From positions 620,001-684,000 of the forward strand of contig NZ_JAOWKZ010000002.1 in the NCBI RefSeq assembly GCF_025751495.1: a stretch of 64,000 bases of DNA, read 5' to 3'. Position 1 is the first letter of the stretch. Each line of letters starts with the position of its first letter. A program made the position numbers and the translations under genes. The DNA comes from Albidovulum litorale (GTDB taxonomy: Bacteria; Pseudomonadota; Alphaproteobacteria; Rhodobacterales; Rhodobacteraceae). Positions 52,669 to 60,880 of this stretch are shown here, one piece after another. Under the pieces are notes generated by a model. That model did no database searches and was not told the origin of the DNA. It was given only the letters and a program-made list of their open reading frames with translations.

Positions 52669-53453
52669 CACCGCACCTGCGTTGTCGCGCCGAGCATCTG
52701 GTCGGCGGCGGTGATGACCTTGGCGTTCAGCTCATATCCCCGCTGCGCCTCGATCAGGTCGGTGATCTCACGCACCGCATCGACGGAACTGTCCTCCAGA
52801 AAGCCTTGCCGAAGTGTGCCGAGCCCATCTTCGCCCGGCGCGGCAATGGCAGCGGGGCCGGAGGCGGAGGTCTCCAGGAACAGGTTCGACCCGATCGCCT
52901 CCAGCCCCTTTTCATTGACGAAACCGGCCAGAGTGAGCTGCCCCAGAAGCTCGGGCTGCACCCGGTCTGAAAAATAGGCATAGACCTCTCCCGACGCATT
53001 GATCGACAGCGATCTCGTATCCGAGGGGATCGTGATCCCCGGTGCCACCTGATATCCGTCGGACGTTACGATCAGCCCCTCACCCGTCCGTTTCAATGCC
53101 CCGTCGCGGGTATAGGCCGAGAGGCCGGACGGAAGCGTCACTTCCAGATAACCCAGCCCCTCAATAGCGACATCCAGATCACCACCCGAGGCCGACAGAG
53201 ACCCCTGCGCGACGTTGACCGTGACGGCTGCGGGCCGGACGCCCAAACCGACCTGCACGCCGGTCGGAACGATTGTGCCATCGCTCGCATTGAGCGTGCC
53301 GGGTCGCGTGAGTTGCTGATAGTGAAGATCGGCAAACTCCGCGCGGCGGGCGTTGTAGCCGGTTGTCGACATGTTCGCGAGGTTGTTGGAGATGACATCA
53401 ACCCGCATCTGCTGGGAACTCATTCCGGTGGCGGCAATCTGTAAGGCGCGCAT
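52668..53453 (-). CDS. flgG: Distal rod protein FlgG
   Basis: 261 residues with the axial-protein N-terminus MRALQIAATGMSSQQMRVDVISNNLANMSTTGYNARRAEF and the C-terminal VDAVREITDLIEAQRGYELNAKVITAADQML. FlgG makes up the distal rod that passes through the P and L rings. It follows flgF by 11 bases and overlaps flgA. Confidence 0.96.
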   Translation of the reverse strand: MRALQIAATGMSSQQMRVDVISNNLANMSTTGYNARRAEFADLHYQQLTRPGTLNASDGTIVPTGVQVGLGVRPAAVTVNVAQGSLSASGGDLDVAIEGLGYLEVTLPSGLSAYTRDGALKRTGEGLIVTSDGYQVAPGITIPSDTRSLSINASGEVYAYFSDRVQPELLGQLTLAGFVNEKGLEAIGSNLFLETSASGPAAIAAPGEDGLGTLRQGFLEDSSVDAVREITDLIEAQRGYELNAKVITAADQMLGATTQVR

Positions 53454-53464
53454 CTGTCTCTCCT

Positions 53465-54184
53465 TCAGGTCCGGCCAAGGGTCTGGATGACGGAGCGGAT
53501 CCGCTGATCCTCGGCATCGAGAAAGCCCTGCCCCATCTCATAGGCGCGCTGCACCTCGATCATGCGGGCAATCTCGGCCACCGGGTTGACGTTCGAATTC
53601 TCCAGAAACCCCTGAAACATGGTGCCGCCCTCGAAAGGCTCTATCCCCGCTTCGGCGGCAAAACGGGTGCCGCCTGTGTGGACAAGGCCGTTGGGGTCAG
53701 CCGGTATGAAAAGACCGACCTGCCCGATCGGATCGCCACCTGCCGAGATCGTGCCATCGGTCGCGATGGAAACCGCGCCGGCATCGGTCGGCACGAACAC
53801 AGGCGCGCCGCCGAGGTCCAGAAGCCGGTGGCCATCCGGCGTCATTAACTCCCCCTCGGGCGAGGGCGTGAAGGCGCCCGCACGGGTCAACCGGTTGCCC
53901 TCGGGCGTCTGGATCTGAAAGAACCCCTCACCCTCGATGGCAAGGTCGAAGCTGCCGCCGGTCTGCACCATTGCGCCCTGCGCGAGGTTGACGATGCGCC
54001 CCTCGGCCGAGGCCATCGACAGCGACGGTTCCGCCCCTTCCAGATCGGCAACATGTTCGGCGAAGATCACGCCTTCTTTACGGAATCCTGTGGTGGAGAG
54101 GTTGGCGATGTTGTTCGCGACCGCCCGCATTTCGGCCATCAGGCCTGCCTGCCGGTTCAGCGTGGTGTAGGTTGCGTTATCCAT
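53465..54184 (-). CDS. flgF: Proximal rod protein FlgF
   Basis: 239 residues of the FlgF/G family. The N-terminus is MDNATYTTLNRQAGLMAEMRAVANNIANLSTTGFRKEGV and the C-terminus NVNPVAEIARMIEVQRAYEMGQGFLDAEDQRIRSVIQTL. FlgF is a proximal rod component. It follows fliQ by three bases. Confidence 0.93.
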   Translation of the reverse strand: MDNATYTTLNRQAGLMAEMRAVANNIANLSTTGFRKEGVIFAEHVADLEGAEPSLSMASAEGRIVNLAQGAMVQTGGSFDLAIEGEGFFQIQTPEGNRLTRAGAFTPSPEGELMTPDGHRLLDLGGAPVFVPTDAGAVSIATDGTISAGGDPIGQVGLFIPADPNGLVHTGGTRFAAEAGIEPFEGGTMFQGFLENSNVNPVAEIARMIEVQRAYEMGQGFLDAEDQRIRSVIQTLGRT

Positions 54185-54187
54185 GCC

Positions 54188-54454
54188 CTAATACCCCGCG
54201 ATCAGCGGCACGATGCGGTCGGTGAAGAACGTGACCAGCATGCCCGACATGAAGGTCATGGAGACCCAGAAGACAGCGATCATCGCACCCACCTTCGGGA
54301 CGAAGGTCAGCGTCATTTCCTGCACCGAGGTCAGCGCTTGAAAAAGGCCGATCACGACCCCCATGATCAGGGCGACCGTCAGAAGCGGCGCCGAGATCAC
54401 GACCGCAATCCACAAGCCCTGCCGCATTGTGTCGAAAAATACCGCCTCTTCCAT
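54188..54454 (-). CDS. fliQ: Flagellar export gate protein FliQ
   Basis: 88 residues with two membrane helices (about 12-37 and 52-74). Family pattern: FFDTMRQGLWIAVVISAPLLTVALIMGVVIGLFQALTSVQEMTLTFVPKV. It is part of the FliP/Q/R gate, encoded here in the rod operon. It lies two bases after fliE. Confidence 0.94.
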   Translation of the reverse strand: MEEAVFFDTMRQGLWIAVVISAPLLTVALIMGVVIGLFQALTSVQEMTLTFVPKVGAMIAVFWVSMTFMSGMLVTFFTDRIVPLIAGY

Positions 54455-54456
54455 GA

Positions 54457-54756
54457 TCAGACCGGCATCCTGAGGATTTCCTGATAGGCCTCGACAACCT
54501 TGTCGCGCAGCGTGACCGCGGTTTCGACCGCAAGCTCGCTTGCCGCCAAAGCCTCGACCAGCGCATGCGGGTCGGCCCCTCCGGTCATTGCCGCCTTTGC
54601 GGTCTCCTCGCCTGCTTTCAGCGTCCTGGCGAAGTCATCCGCCAGCGCCGAGAAGGCAGACCCGGCCCCGGCTGGCCCCGTCGCGTTCGGCGCGGGTTGG
54701 GTTGCCGGCCGGGCCTGCGCATAGGTCTGCGCGGCGAAAGAGGTTCTCACGTCCAT
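54457..54756 (-). CDS. fliE: MS-ring/rod adaptor protein FliE
   Basis: 99 residues. The first 30 are low-complexity; the rest is helical with FSALADDFARTLKAGEETAKAAMTGGADPHALVEALAASELAVETAVTLRDKVVEAYQEILRMPV, which matches the FliE signature. It connects FliF to the proximal rod. It lies 17 bases after flgC. Confidence 0.92.
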   Translation of the reverse strand: MDVRTSFAAQTYAQARPATQPAPNATGPAGAGSAFSALADDFARTLKAGEETAKAAMTGGADPHALVEALAASELAVETAVTLRDKVVEAYQEILRMPV

Positions 54757-54773
54757 TCTGGACCTCCTCTCGT

Positions 54774-55166
54774 CTAACGGCGCAGGAGGTCGAGCAGGCT
54801 GGCCGACATTTGCCGGGTCTGATCGAACATCCTGAGATTCGCCTCGTAGCTGCGCTGCGCTTCGCGCGCGTCAGCGATTTCGACCACCAGATCGACATTC
54901 GAGCCGTCATAGTAGCCGTTCTGATCGGCCATCGGATGACCGGGATCGAGAATCCGCGTCAGCTCCCGCCGGTCGAGCTTCACATCCCCCAGCCGCACTG
55001 CGCCGGTGGCCTGACCGCCCTCCATCACCGCCTCGAACGCGGTGGTCTTGCGGTGGTAGCCGGGCGTATCGGCATTGGCGATATTCTCGGACACATGCCG
55101 GAGCCGCATTGCCTGCGCTTCCATCCCGCTGGCGGCCACCGAGAGGCTTTGGCTGAAATCACTCAT
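54774..55166 (-). CDS. flgC: Proximal rod protein FlgC
   Basis: 130 residues. The N-terminus is MSDFSQSLSVAASGMEAQAMRLRHVSENIANADTPGYHRK and the C-terminus VDLVVEIADAREAQRSYEANLRMFDQTRQM. It forms the proximal rod with FlgB and FlgF. It lies 13 bases after flgB. Confidence 0.95.
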   Translation of the reverse strand: MSDFSQSLSVAASGMEAQAMRLRHVSENIANADTPGYHRKTTAFEAVMEGGQATGAVRLGDVKLDRRELTRILDPGHPMADQNGYYDGSNVDLVVEIADAREAQRSYEANLRMFDQTRQMSASLLDLLRR

Positions 55167-55179
55167 CTGTCACTCCCCC

Positions 55180-55569
55180 TCAACGGCGCCCGAGCGAGGC
55201 GCGCAGTATCGCCAGCGACTTGCCATAGATCGCCAACGCCATGTCATGGTCGCGCCTGACATCGGCGGCCTTGACCATCTCGGTCTCCAGCGACACCGAA
55301 TTGCCGTTCGGCGACAGCGCCCCCTGATGCGGACGCTCAACGGCCGTGTAGTTTTGCGGCGTGACGGGCGCGCCCAGATGACCGGCGCGGGTCCGGCGCA
55401 TTCCGCCTGCCTCCTGCGCCCGGTAGGACTCGGCGAAATCGGGAAGGTCCTGCGCCCGGTAACCGGGCGTGTCAGCATTCGCCACGTTCCGGGCGATGGC
55501 CGATTGCCGTTCCGCCGCATGGGCGGCGAGCGACGAGGCGAGCGTGAGCACCTCTGGTTTCTCGAACAT
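55180..55569 (-). CDS. flgB: Proximal rod protein FlgB
   Basis: 129 residues. The conserved N-terminal helix is SSLAAHAAERQSAIARNVANADTPGYRAQDLPDF, and the C-terminal helix is TEMVKAADVRRDHDMALAIYGKSLAILRASLGR. First gene of the nine-gene rod operon; the 80-base spacer to the divergent fliI carries a weak CtrA-like element. Confidence 0.94.
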   Translation of the reverse strand: MFEKPEVLTLASSLAAHAAERQSAIARNVANADTPGYRAQDLPDFAESYRAQEAGGMRRTRAGHLGAPVTPQNYTAVERPHQGALSPNGNSVSLETEMVKAADVRRDHDMALAIYGKSLAILRASLGRR

Positions 55570-55590
55570 CGGGGCTTCTCCTCCGAGCTT

Positions 55591-55605
55591 TCAATCAAGC
55601 CTTAA
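55591..55605. promoter_or_regulatory. Weak CtrA-like element between flgB and fliI
   Basis: TCAA-N7-TTAA keeps the 7-base spacing of the other sites but has one mismatch in the first tetramer. It lies in the spacer shared by two divergent operons. Confidence 0.35.
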
Positions 55606-55649
55606 CTGCGATTCGTTTAGAAACGGTTGCAGAACAAAAGGAGGCCAGA

Positions 55650-56978
55650 ATGGCTGCGATCGGATTGGACCTGCTGCGCGCTGAAATCGGCGGATGCGCG
55701 GCGGCGCACCGGCTGGGACGGGTGACCGAGGTCGGGCGCGGGGTGCTGAAGGTCGTGGGAGTCGCTGAGGACTGGCGGCTGGGCGACCGGGTGCGGCTGG
55801 CCGACGGCGCGCGGATTGGGGGCGAGGTCGTGGCGCTTGACGCAGGCGCGGTCACGGTCCTGGCAGACGGGCCCGCCGATGGCGTCCGCCTGGGCGACCG
55901 GGTAGAGCATCTGGGCGCGGGCGGGCTGGCCCCGGACGACAGCTGGATCGGTCGCATTGTCGATCCGTTCGGCCATCCGCTCGACGGGCGGCCGCTGATG
56001 CGGGGGGGCACGGACCGGCCACTGAAAGCCGCGCCGCCCCCACCCGCCGCGCGCGGACGGCTGGGCGCGCGGATGGAAACCGGGGTCGCGGTCTTCAACA
56101 CGCTCCTGCCCCTCGTGCGCGGTCAGCGGATCGGCCTCTTCGCCGGGTCCGGCGTCGGCAAGTCGTCGCTTCTGGGCAAACTCGCGCGTGGGGTCGCGGC
56201 CGATATCACGGTGATCGCGCTGATCGGCGAACGCGGGCGGGAGTTGCGTGAATTTGTCGAGGGGGTGCTGGGCCCCGAGGGCATGGCGCGCAGCGTAGTC
56301 ATTGCCGCCACCTCGGATCAGTCGCCGCTGATCCGCCGCCGCGCCGCCTGGGCGGCAATGACGGTGGCCGAGTATTTTCGCGACAAGGGCCTTCAGGTGC
56401 TCTTCCTCGCCGATTCCGTTACCCGCTTCGCCGAAGCCCATCGCGAGGTCGCGCTGGCGGCGGGCGAACCGCCCTCACTGCGTGGCTTCCCGCCCTCCAC
56501 CTCGCATCTGATCATGTCGCTTGCCGAACGCGCCGGGCCCGGCCCGGACGGGGCGGGCGATATCACGGCGGTCTTTTCGGTGCTGGTCGCCGGGTCCGAC
56601 ATGGACGAACCGGTGGCCGACATCCTGCGCGGCGTGCTTGATGGCCATGTGGTCATGGAACGCGAGATTGCCGAACGCGGGCGCTATCCGGCGATCAACC
56701 TTCTGCGCTCCGTCTCGCGCTCGCTGCCCCACGCGGCGAGCGAGGCCGAGAATGCGCTGATCGCGGGGGCGCGGCGGCTGCTTGGCGCCTATGACCGGGC
56801 CGAGATGATGATTCAGGCCGGTCTTTACGTGAAAGGTTCCGACACGCTCATTGATGCGGCGATGCGGGTCTGGCCCGCGCTGGATGCGTTTCTGGCCGAG
56901 GATGCGCCGGAGGGCATCGCCGCAAGTTTCGCCCGTCTGTCGGAAATTCTTGCCATTGCGGGTGAACCGGGCGGGTGA
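55650..56978 (+). CDS. fliI: Flagellum-specific ATPase FliI
   Basis: 442 residues. Walker A is GSGVGKSS (166-173 region, Lys171); VTRFAEAHREVALAAGEPPSLRGFPPSTSHLIMSLAERAG follows the Walker B strand VLFLADS. The order of motifs is that of FliI rather than of the F1 beta subunit. It energises or organises export of flagellar subunits. It is a single-gene plus-strand unit with AAGGAGG before the ATG, between the rod operon and the flagellin operon. Confidence 0.95.
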   Translation: MAAIGLDLLRAEIGGCAAAHRLGRVTEVGRGVLKVVGVAEDWRLGDRVRLADGARIGGEVVALDAGAVTVLADGPADGVRLGDRVEHLGAGGLAPDDSWIGRIVDPFGHPLDGRPLMRGGTDRPLKAAPPPPAARGRLGARMETGVAVFNTLLPLVRGQRIGLFAGSGVGKSSLLGKLARGVAADITVIALIGERGRELREFVEGVLGPEGMARSVVIAATSDQSPLIRRRAAWAAMTVAEYFRDKGLQVLFLADSVTRFAEAHREVALAAGEPPSLRGFPPSTSHLIMSLAERAGPGPDGAGDITAVFSVLVAGSDMDEPVADILRGVLDGHVVMEREIAERGRYPAINLLRSVSRSLPHAASEAENALIAGARRLLGAYDRAEMMIQAGLYVKGSDTLIDAAMRVWPALDAFLAEDAPEGIAASFARLSEILAIAGEPGG

Positions 56979-57032
56979 CACGATTCGGGTGTGAAGAGGA
57001 GGCGTCGCCTTACAACTGATCCGGTCGGATAG

Positions 57033-57857
57033 TCATACAAGCCGGGACAGCATACCGCCGCGATTGGCCGCCGATTGCAGCAGCGTCAGGGCCGCTGAGG
57101 ATGACGAGTAACCGGCCCCGACCTGCGTTTCTGCCCGCAGAAGGAAAAGCCGGACCAGATCTTCGACCGTTTCCGGGTCTGAGAAGTCTGAGATGTCGCT
57201 GGAGCCCAGAAGCTGCTCGGCCTTGTCCTTCAGCGCGACAAGCTGCTGGTCAAGGTCGATCGCAGCAAAGGCCGAGGGCAGGCCCAGGGCGGTCTGGAAC
57301 ACCTCGCGCAGGGGGGCGGAGCCGAGCACCGCGAACCACTTGGCGTCCACCGACTGATTGCGCCCGGCGATCACCGCCAGTTCGCGTTCTGCATTCATCG
57401 CCAGGCGCATCTGGTAGTTCGACTGGCCGACCGCCTCTTCGAACCTACTTGTCTTGTACGACGACAGGATCTTGTCGGCGAAATCCGACAACTGCGTCCG
57501 CGGTGTTGCGAAATCGCCGAACCCGAAGGCCTTGGAGAAATCCAGATAGCGCTTGTCCGCCAACTTGTTGGCCAGAGCCTTTGTGTCCAGCGTGCCGTCC
57601 TCCAGCACCTTGCGGATGAAATACTTGTTGTTGATATCGTCCGAAAGGCCGAAGGCCCCCAGCGCGACCGACAGAAGCCTGCGATCCGCGACCAGATCCT
57701 CCGCCGTCCGGATCGAGCCGATCCTTTCGCGGAAATAGGCGTCATCGCGCTGGATCTGGCGGCTGGCGACAAAGGCCTCTTTCTGCGCATCTCGGGTGCG
57801 GGCCAGAAACTTCCAGCCCGCATAGCCGCCAAACGGAACGACCGGCGAATAGGTCAT
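57033..57857 (-). CDS. DUF1217 flagellar protein
   Basis: 274 residues, mostly helical. It has the DUF1217 pattern: residues about 45-110 with TAEDLVADRRLLSVALGAFGL, then NKYFIRKVLEDGT. A C-terminal glycine/serine-rich end (SSSSAALTLLQSAANRGG) follows. The family co-occurs with alphaproteobacterial flagellar genes and has no settled function. It overlaps flbT by four bases and ends the flagellin-flaF-flbT group. Confidence 0.75.
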   Translation of the reverse strand: MTYSPVVPFGGYAGWKFLARTRDAQKEAFVASRQIQRDDAYFRERIGSIRTAEDLVADRRLLSVALGAFGLSDDINNKYFIRKVLEDGTLDTKALANKLADKRYLDFSKAFGFGDFATPRTQLSDFADKILSSYKTSRFEEAVGQSNYQMRLAMNAERELAVIAGRNQSVDAKWFAVLGSAPLREVFQTALGLPSAFAAIDLDQQLVALKDKAEQLLGSSDISDFSDPETVEDLVRLFLLRAETQVGAGYSSSSAALTLLQSAANRGGMLSRLV

Positions 57858-58255
57858 GACCGGTGGGCGAGCAGCCTCGCCTCGCGCGGTAATAGCGCCC
57901 TGAGCGCCTTCATCGCCTGATAGAACTGGTTTTCGACCACCGCTGCCGTCGCCGCATTCAGCTGCGCCCGGCTGTCGGTATCGGTCAGAGCCTGACTCAA
58001 CTGCTCAATCCCGCGCATGATCTGGTGACGCGCCTCTTCGGGATCGGCATCGCCCGACAGGACAAGCTGGGTGATGTAGCACACGCGGCGAGCCGGTGTA
58101 TTGACCTCTTCAGGATGGATCGCATCCCGCAGGCGCAGGATGTTGGCATTCGGTGTCATGATCGCCAGCCGCGACCGCTTGTCGCCGTTCTCGATTACCG
58201 CGCCGTTGATCAATACGCGTTCGCGTGGTGCGAGTTTCAGCACCAGCCCGGTCAT
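57854..58255 (-). CDS. flbT: Flagellin translation regulator FlbT
   Basis: 133 residues. The N-terminal LVLKLAPRERVLINGAVIENGDKRSRLAIMTPNANILRLRDAIHPEEVNTPARRVCYITQLVLSGD is the FlbT signature, and the C-terminus is helical. In Caulobacter FlbT binds the 5' leader of flagellin mRNA and lowers its stability. Here it is encoded directly downstream of flaF (four-base overlap) and 1.6 kb from a flagellin whose leader contains hairpins. Confidence 0.92.
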   Translation of the reverse strand: MTGLVLKLAPRERVLINGAVIENGDKRSRLAIMTPNANILRLRDAIHPEEVNTPARRVCYITQLVLSGDADPEEARHQIMRGIEQLSQALTDTDSRAQLNAATAAVVENQFYQAMKALRALLPREARLLAHRS

Positions 58256-58626
58256 GTCGCTTCTCCCGTACCTCTGAGCCCGCGCATCACTGCTGTGTTG
58301 ATGTCGATCAGGACGTCTGCCCCAGCCTCACCCGCAAGGATACGCCGGGTCTGGTGCGTCGTGAATTCGGCGAGATAGAAGATCTGGGCGCGAAGGCCGG
58401 CGGGCAGTTCGTTGGTCTCGATCGCCACATCGGCGGCAAGAGCGGTCCAGAGCGCTCGGTTGTCGTGCAGCGCCTGCACGAGCGCATTGAAATCGCCGTC
58501 ACCCTGTGCCGCGGATATGAGCCGATGGGTCACCTGCGCGAAAACCTCATATTCAGTTCCGCGTCCGGTTCTGGTGGAGATGGTGGTGCCGGAATAGGCC
58601 GTTTTGGCCATGAGTTGAGCGTTCAC
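58252..58626 (-). CDS. flaF: Flagellin regulator FlaF
   Basis: 124 residues with GTEYEVFAQVTHRLISAAQGDGDFNALVQALHDNRALWTALAADVAIETNELPAGLRAQIFYLAEFTTHQTRRIL, the FlaF core. The start at the GTG (58626) is preferred because GGAAGG lies seven bases upstream and it yields MNAQLMAKTAY, like other FlaF proteins; a TTG 15 bases upstream and an ATG 15 bases downstream are alternatives. FlaF promotes flagellin synthesis or export and opposes FlbT. Confidence 0.9.
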   Translation of the reverse strand: MNAQLMAKTAYSGTTISTRTGRGTEYEVFAQVTHRLISAAQGDGDFNALVQALHDNRALWTALAADVAIETNELPAGLRAQIFYLAEFTTHQTRRILAGEAGADVLIDINTAVMRGLRGTGEAT

Positions 58627-58676
58627 TTGAATACCTTCCAATGACGGTTTTCGTCAGTTGCGGCTTTGCCGTGGAA

Positions 58677-58705
58677 GACCGGGGCGGTTTAAGACCGCCC
58701 CGGTC
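58677..58705 (-). terminator. Terminator-like hairpin after the flagellin gene
   Basis: GACCGGGGCGGT (58677-58688) and ACCGCCCCGGTC (58694-58705) form a perfect 12-bp stem with a TTAAG loop, eight bases after the flagellin stop on the minus strand. No T-run follows, so it may either end most transcripts or protect the flagellin mRNA 3' end before flaF. Confidence 0.75.
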
Positions 58706-58712
58706 GATGGCG

Positions 58713-59927
58713 TTAGCGGAACAGAGACAGGACGTTCTGCGGTGCCTGGTTGGCGATCGAGAGCGACTGGATGCCCAACTGCTGCTGCACCTGAAGCGCC
58801 TGAAGTCGGGCCGAGGCCTCTTCCATATCAGCGTCCACCATGGCGCCGATACCGACCTTCAGCGCGTCGGACAGTTTGCCGACAAAGTCGCTCTGGATCG
58901 AAATGCGCTTGCCCGCCGAACCAAACTCCGCGGCTGCGTCGATACCTGTCTGGATCAGCGTTTCGATATTGCCAAGCGCGGTCGCCGCACCGGCGGAGGT
59001 CGACACGTCGACCGTCGACAAAAGGCCAAGTCCGCCCGAACCGGCATTCTTGAACTGGCCGGACACGGTAAGGTCAACTACGCCGGTATTGGTAAAGACC
59101 AGTTCGCCTGCATTGGCGCTGTCATAGTCAACCGTCAGACCGGCAATGCCGAGTGAGTCGATGGCGTTTTTCAGCCCAACCGCGACGAGGTCATCGGTCG
59201 AAGAGGCCGCGACGAGGTCATTAGCCGTGACAGTGTAGCTCGCCGTCTTGTTGCCGATGGAGATCGAAACCTGATCGCCAGCTGTCCAGGTGCCGGCATT
59301 GGCGATGGTAATGTCGTCGGTGCCGGTCGTGGCATCGAGCGTCGTCACGAAGGTATCGCCCGCCGCCGAGATAGTGCCCGCTGTCGAGGCCGAGTAGACA
59401 TCCGATGCAACGTAGCCGCCAGTCGAGAGGTCTTGCGCCGTGACCGTGATCGACGAAGTATTGACCGTACCATTCGCCTGCCGGTCCAACGAGGCAAGCA
59501 CATCCACCGTGCTTTGCGTACCGTTGACGAGGTTCAGGCCGTTGAACTGCGCCGCACCGACCACTGAGTTGATCTGATCGCGAAGCGCCACGATATCGGT
59601 CTGGATCTTCGCCCGGTCAACATTGTCTTCCTGCGCAGCAACGATCTTGCCTTTGATTTCGGTCATCAGGTCGGTGACGGTTTCGGCCGCCTGACGGGCA
59701 ACAGCGACAGTAGATTCGCCCAGCGCGAGGCTGTCCGAGATTCCCTTGAAACCTTTCACATCTGCTTCCATCACCTTTGAAATGGCCCAGACCGCCGCAT
59801 TGTCCTTGGCCGAGGCCACGGATTTGCCGGTCGAAATCTCGTCCTGGGTCTTCGAGAGATTCATGTTGATGCTGCGGAGCGTTTGCAGCGCCACCATGGA
59901 GCTGGAGTTGGTCAGAATGCTTGACAT
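58713..59927 (-). CDS. fliC: Flagellin
   Basis: 404 residues. The N-terminal D0/D1 helix is SSILTNSSSMVALQTLRSINMNLSKTQDEISTGKSVASAKDNAAVWAIS, and the C-terminal one is GIGAMVDADMEEASARLQALQVQQQLGIQSLSIANQAPQNVLSLFR. The central domain (about 150-340) is Ser/Thr/Ala-rich and beta-stranded. The start at 59927 is the standard flagellin N-terminus; AAAGGA lies at 59935-59940. It is the only flagellin in the window and is transcribed from a CtrA-like promoter with a leader of more than 100 bases. Confidence 0.96.
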   Translation of the reverse strand: MSSILTNSSSMVALQTLRSINMNLSKTQDEISTGKSVASAKDNAAVWAISKVMEADVKGFKGISDSLALGESTVAVARQAAETVTDLMTEIKGKIVAAQEDNVDRAKIQTDIVALRDQINSVVGAAQFNGLNLVNGTQSTVDVLASLDRQANGTVNTSSITVTAQDLSTGGYVASDVYSASTAGTISAAGDTFVTTLDATTGTDDITIANAGTWTAGDQVSISIGNKTASYTVTANDLVAASSTDDLVAVGLKNAIDSLGIAGLTVDYDSANAGELVFTNTGVVDLTVSGQFKNAGSGGLGLLSTVDVSTSAGAATALGNIETLIQTGIDAAAEFGSAGKRISIQSDFVGKLSDALKVGIGAMVDADMEEASARLQALQVQQQLGIQSLSIANQAPQNVLSLFR

Positions 59928-59947
59928 GTTTGCGTCCTTTGCTGAAA

Positions 59948-60013
59948 CGGCGCTTTGCGCCGGATATCTGAAGCCGCATCTGGCGGCACCGGTGGCGTTC
60001 TGACCGATGCGGC
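59948..60013 (-). promoter_or_regulatory. Structured flagellin mRNA leader
   Basis: Two stems can form in the leader. CGGCGC and GCGCCG (59948-59962) form a hairpin with a three-base loop immediately upstream of the ribosome site. GCCGCATC (59973-59980) and GATGCGGC (60006-60013) can pair over an intervening 25-base loop. FlbT, which acts on flagellin leaders in Caulobacter, is encoded close by; binding here is inferred. Confidence 0.5.
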
Positions 60014-60077
60014 GTCCGGAGGATTCCCCGCCGCGCCATCCTTTCGCGGATGCAAGGCCGACCTTGGCGACCATGTT

Positions 60078-60092
60078 CTAATAGTTTGCTAA
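60078..60092 (-). promoter_or_regulatory. Putative CtrA box of the flagellin promoter
   Basis: On the minus strand TTAG-N7-TTAG (TTAGCAAACTATTAG) lies 150 bases upstream of the flagellin ATG, preceded by an AT-rich stretch (60103-60140). The 7-base spacing matches the motB, flgE and fliF/fliL sites. Confidence 0.55.
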
Positions 60093-60137
60093 GGTGATCC
60101 GCTTATTGTCGTAATATTTCCAAAAATTTTTAGATAA

Positions 60138-60494
60138 TTACGCGCGGCGCTCGATCTGTCCCTTGACATAGGACACCGAAGACTGCCGCCCGCGGCTGTC
60201 ATAGGTTCTGAGTTCACTGGCAATGCCCGCGATTTCTTTCATCCGTCCGGCACCAGCCTGAACGCCAAGCATGACCGCGCCAAGCAGGTGCCGGTTTTCT
60301 TCCGCCCGGCGCTTCAGCTTTTCAATCGCCGCCCCGCTCTCTTCGGCCGGATGTCGGGCAAGTTGATCCAGATAGTCGCCCATCGGCCCAGACAACGATG
60401 ACAGGGCAGAGATATCGCCACAGCAAATCGCCGCTTTCTGCCGGATCAGAAGATCATTCAGCGCCTTGATCGGAGAACCCGTGTCAGCCCCCAT
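60138..60494 (-). CDS. FlgN-like export chaperone
   Basis: 118 residues, helical throughout (IKALNDLLIRQKAAICCGDISALSSL near the start). The ending, ELRTYDSRGRQSSVSYVKGQIERRA, matches the TYd.rGr pattern near the C-terminus of alphaproteobacterial FlgN-type proteins. FlgN binds hook-junction proteins FlgK and FlgL before export. The start overlaps the flgJ stop by 11 bases, so the two form an operon upstream of the flagellin promoter. Confidence 0.65.
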   Translation of the reverse strand: MGADTGSPIKALNDLLIRQKAAICCGDISALSSLSGPMGDYLDQLARHPAEESGAAIEKLKRRAEENRHLLGAVMLGVQAGAGRMKEIAGIASELRTYDSRGRQSSVSYVKGQIERRA

Positions 60495-60771
60495 CGTCCA
60501 CCCTCCGTTTCACCGCATTGAAAACGCTTTCTGCTAGGCCGATTCCGCCGTTCCGGGCCATTTCCCCGGCCTGTTCCCGACGCAGGAACGAGGCGAACTG
60601 CTCCTCGCCAATGCCGCCGCCGAAACCATCGTGCGCTTCACCAAGGCCCGCCGACTTCAGCATTTCAGCCAGAAACTGCGCCTCCATCTCCTGCGCCGCA
60701 GCACGCAGGGCCTTGTCCTTTGCGTCGGGCGACGAGGGGGTAGTTGTGAGTTTGGTCATGATTTCGGTCAT
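60484..60771 (-). CDS. flgJ: FlgJ-like rod-binding protein (no muramidase domain)
   Basis: 95 residues corresponding only to the N-terminal rod-scaffold domain of FlgJ: AAQEMEAQFLAEMLKSAGL, then IGEEQFASFLRREQAGEMARNGGIGLAESVFNAV. The muramidase half is absent, in line with the separate lytic transglycosylase at 45844. The start is placed at 60771; an ATG four codons later is equally good. It is divergent from fliK. Confidence 0.9.
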   Translation of the reverse strand: MTEIMTKLTTTPSSPDAKDKALRAAAQEMEAQFLAEMLKSAGLGEAHDGFGGGIGEEQFASFLRREQAGEMARNGGIGLAESVFNAVKRRVDDGG

Positions 60772-60818
60772 CGGATCGTTCCAATTGCGGGCACTTTCCA
60801 GAACGATCCCCGATCGAG

Positions 60819-60833
60819 GTAAAGAAGCGGTAA
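60819..60833. promoter_or_regulatory. Weak CtrA-like element between flgJ and fliK
   Basis: GTAA-N7-GTAA, read on the minus strand as TTAC-N7-TTAC, keeps the 7-base spacing but has one mismatch in each half. It lies in the divergent spacer. Confidence 0.3.
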
Positions 60834-60880
60834 CCCTGAACGGGGATGCTGGGCGGGACACAGGCAGAAGTCGTAGACCC

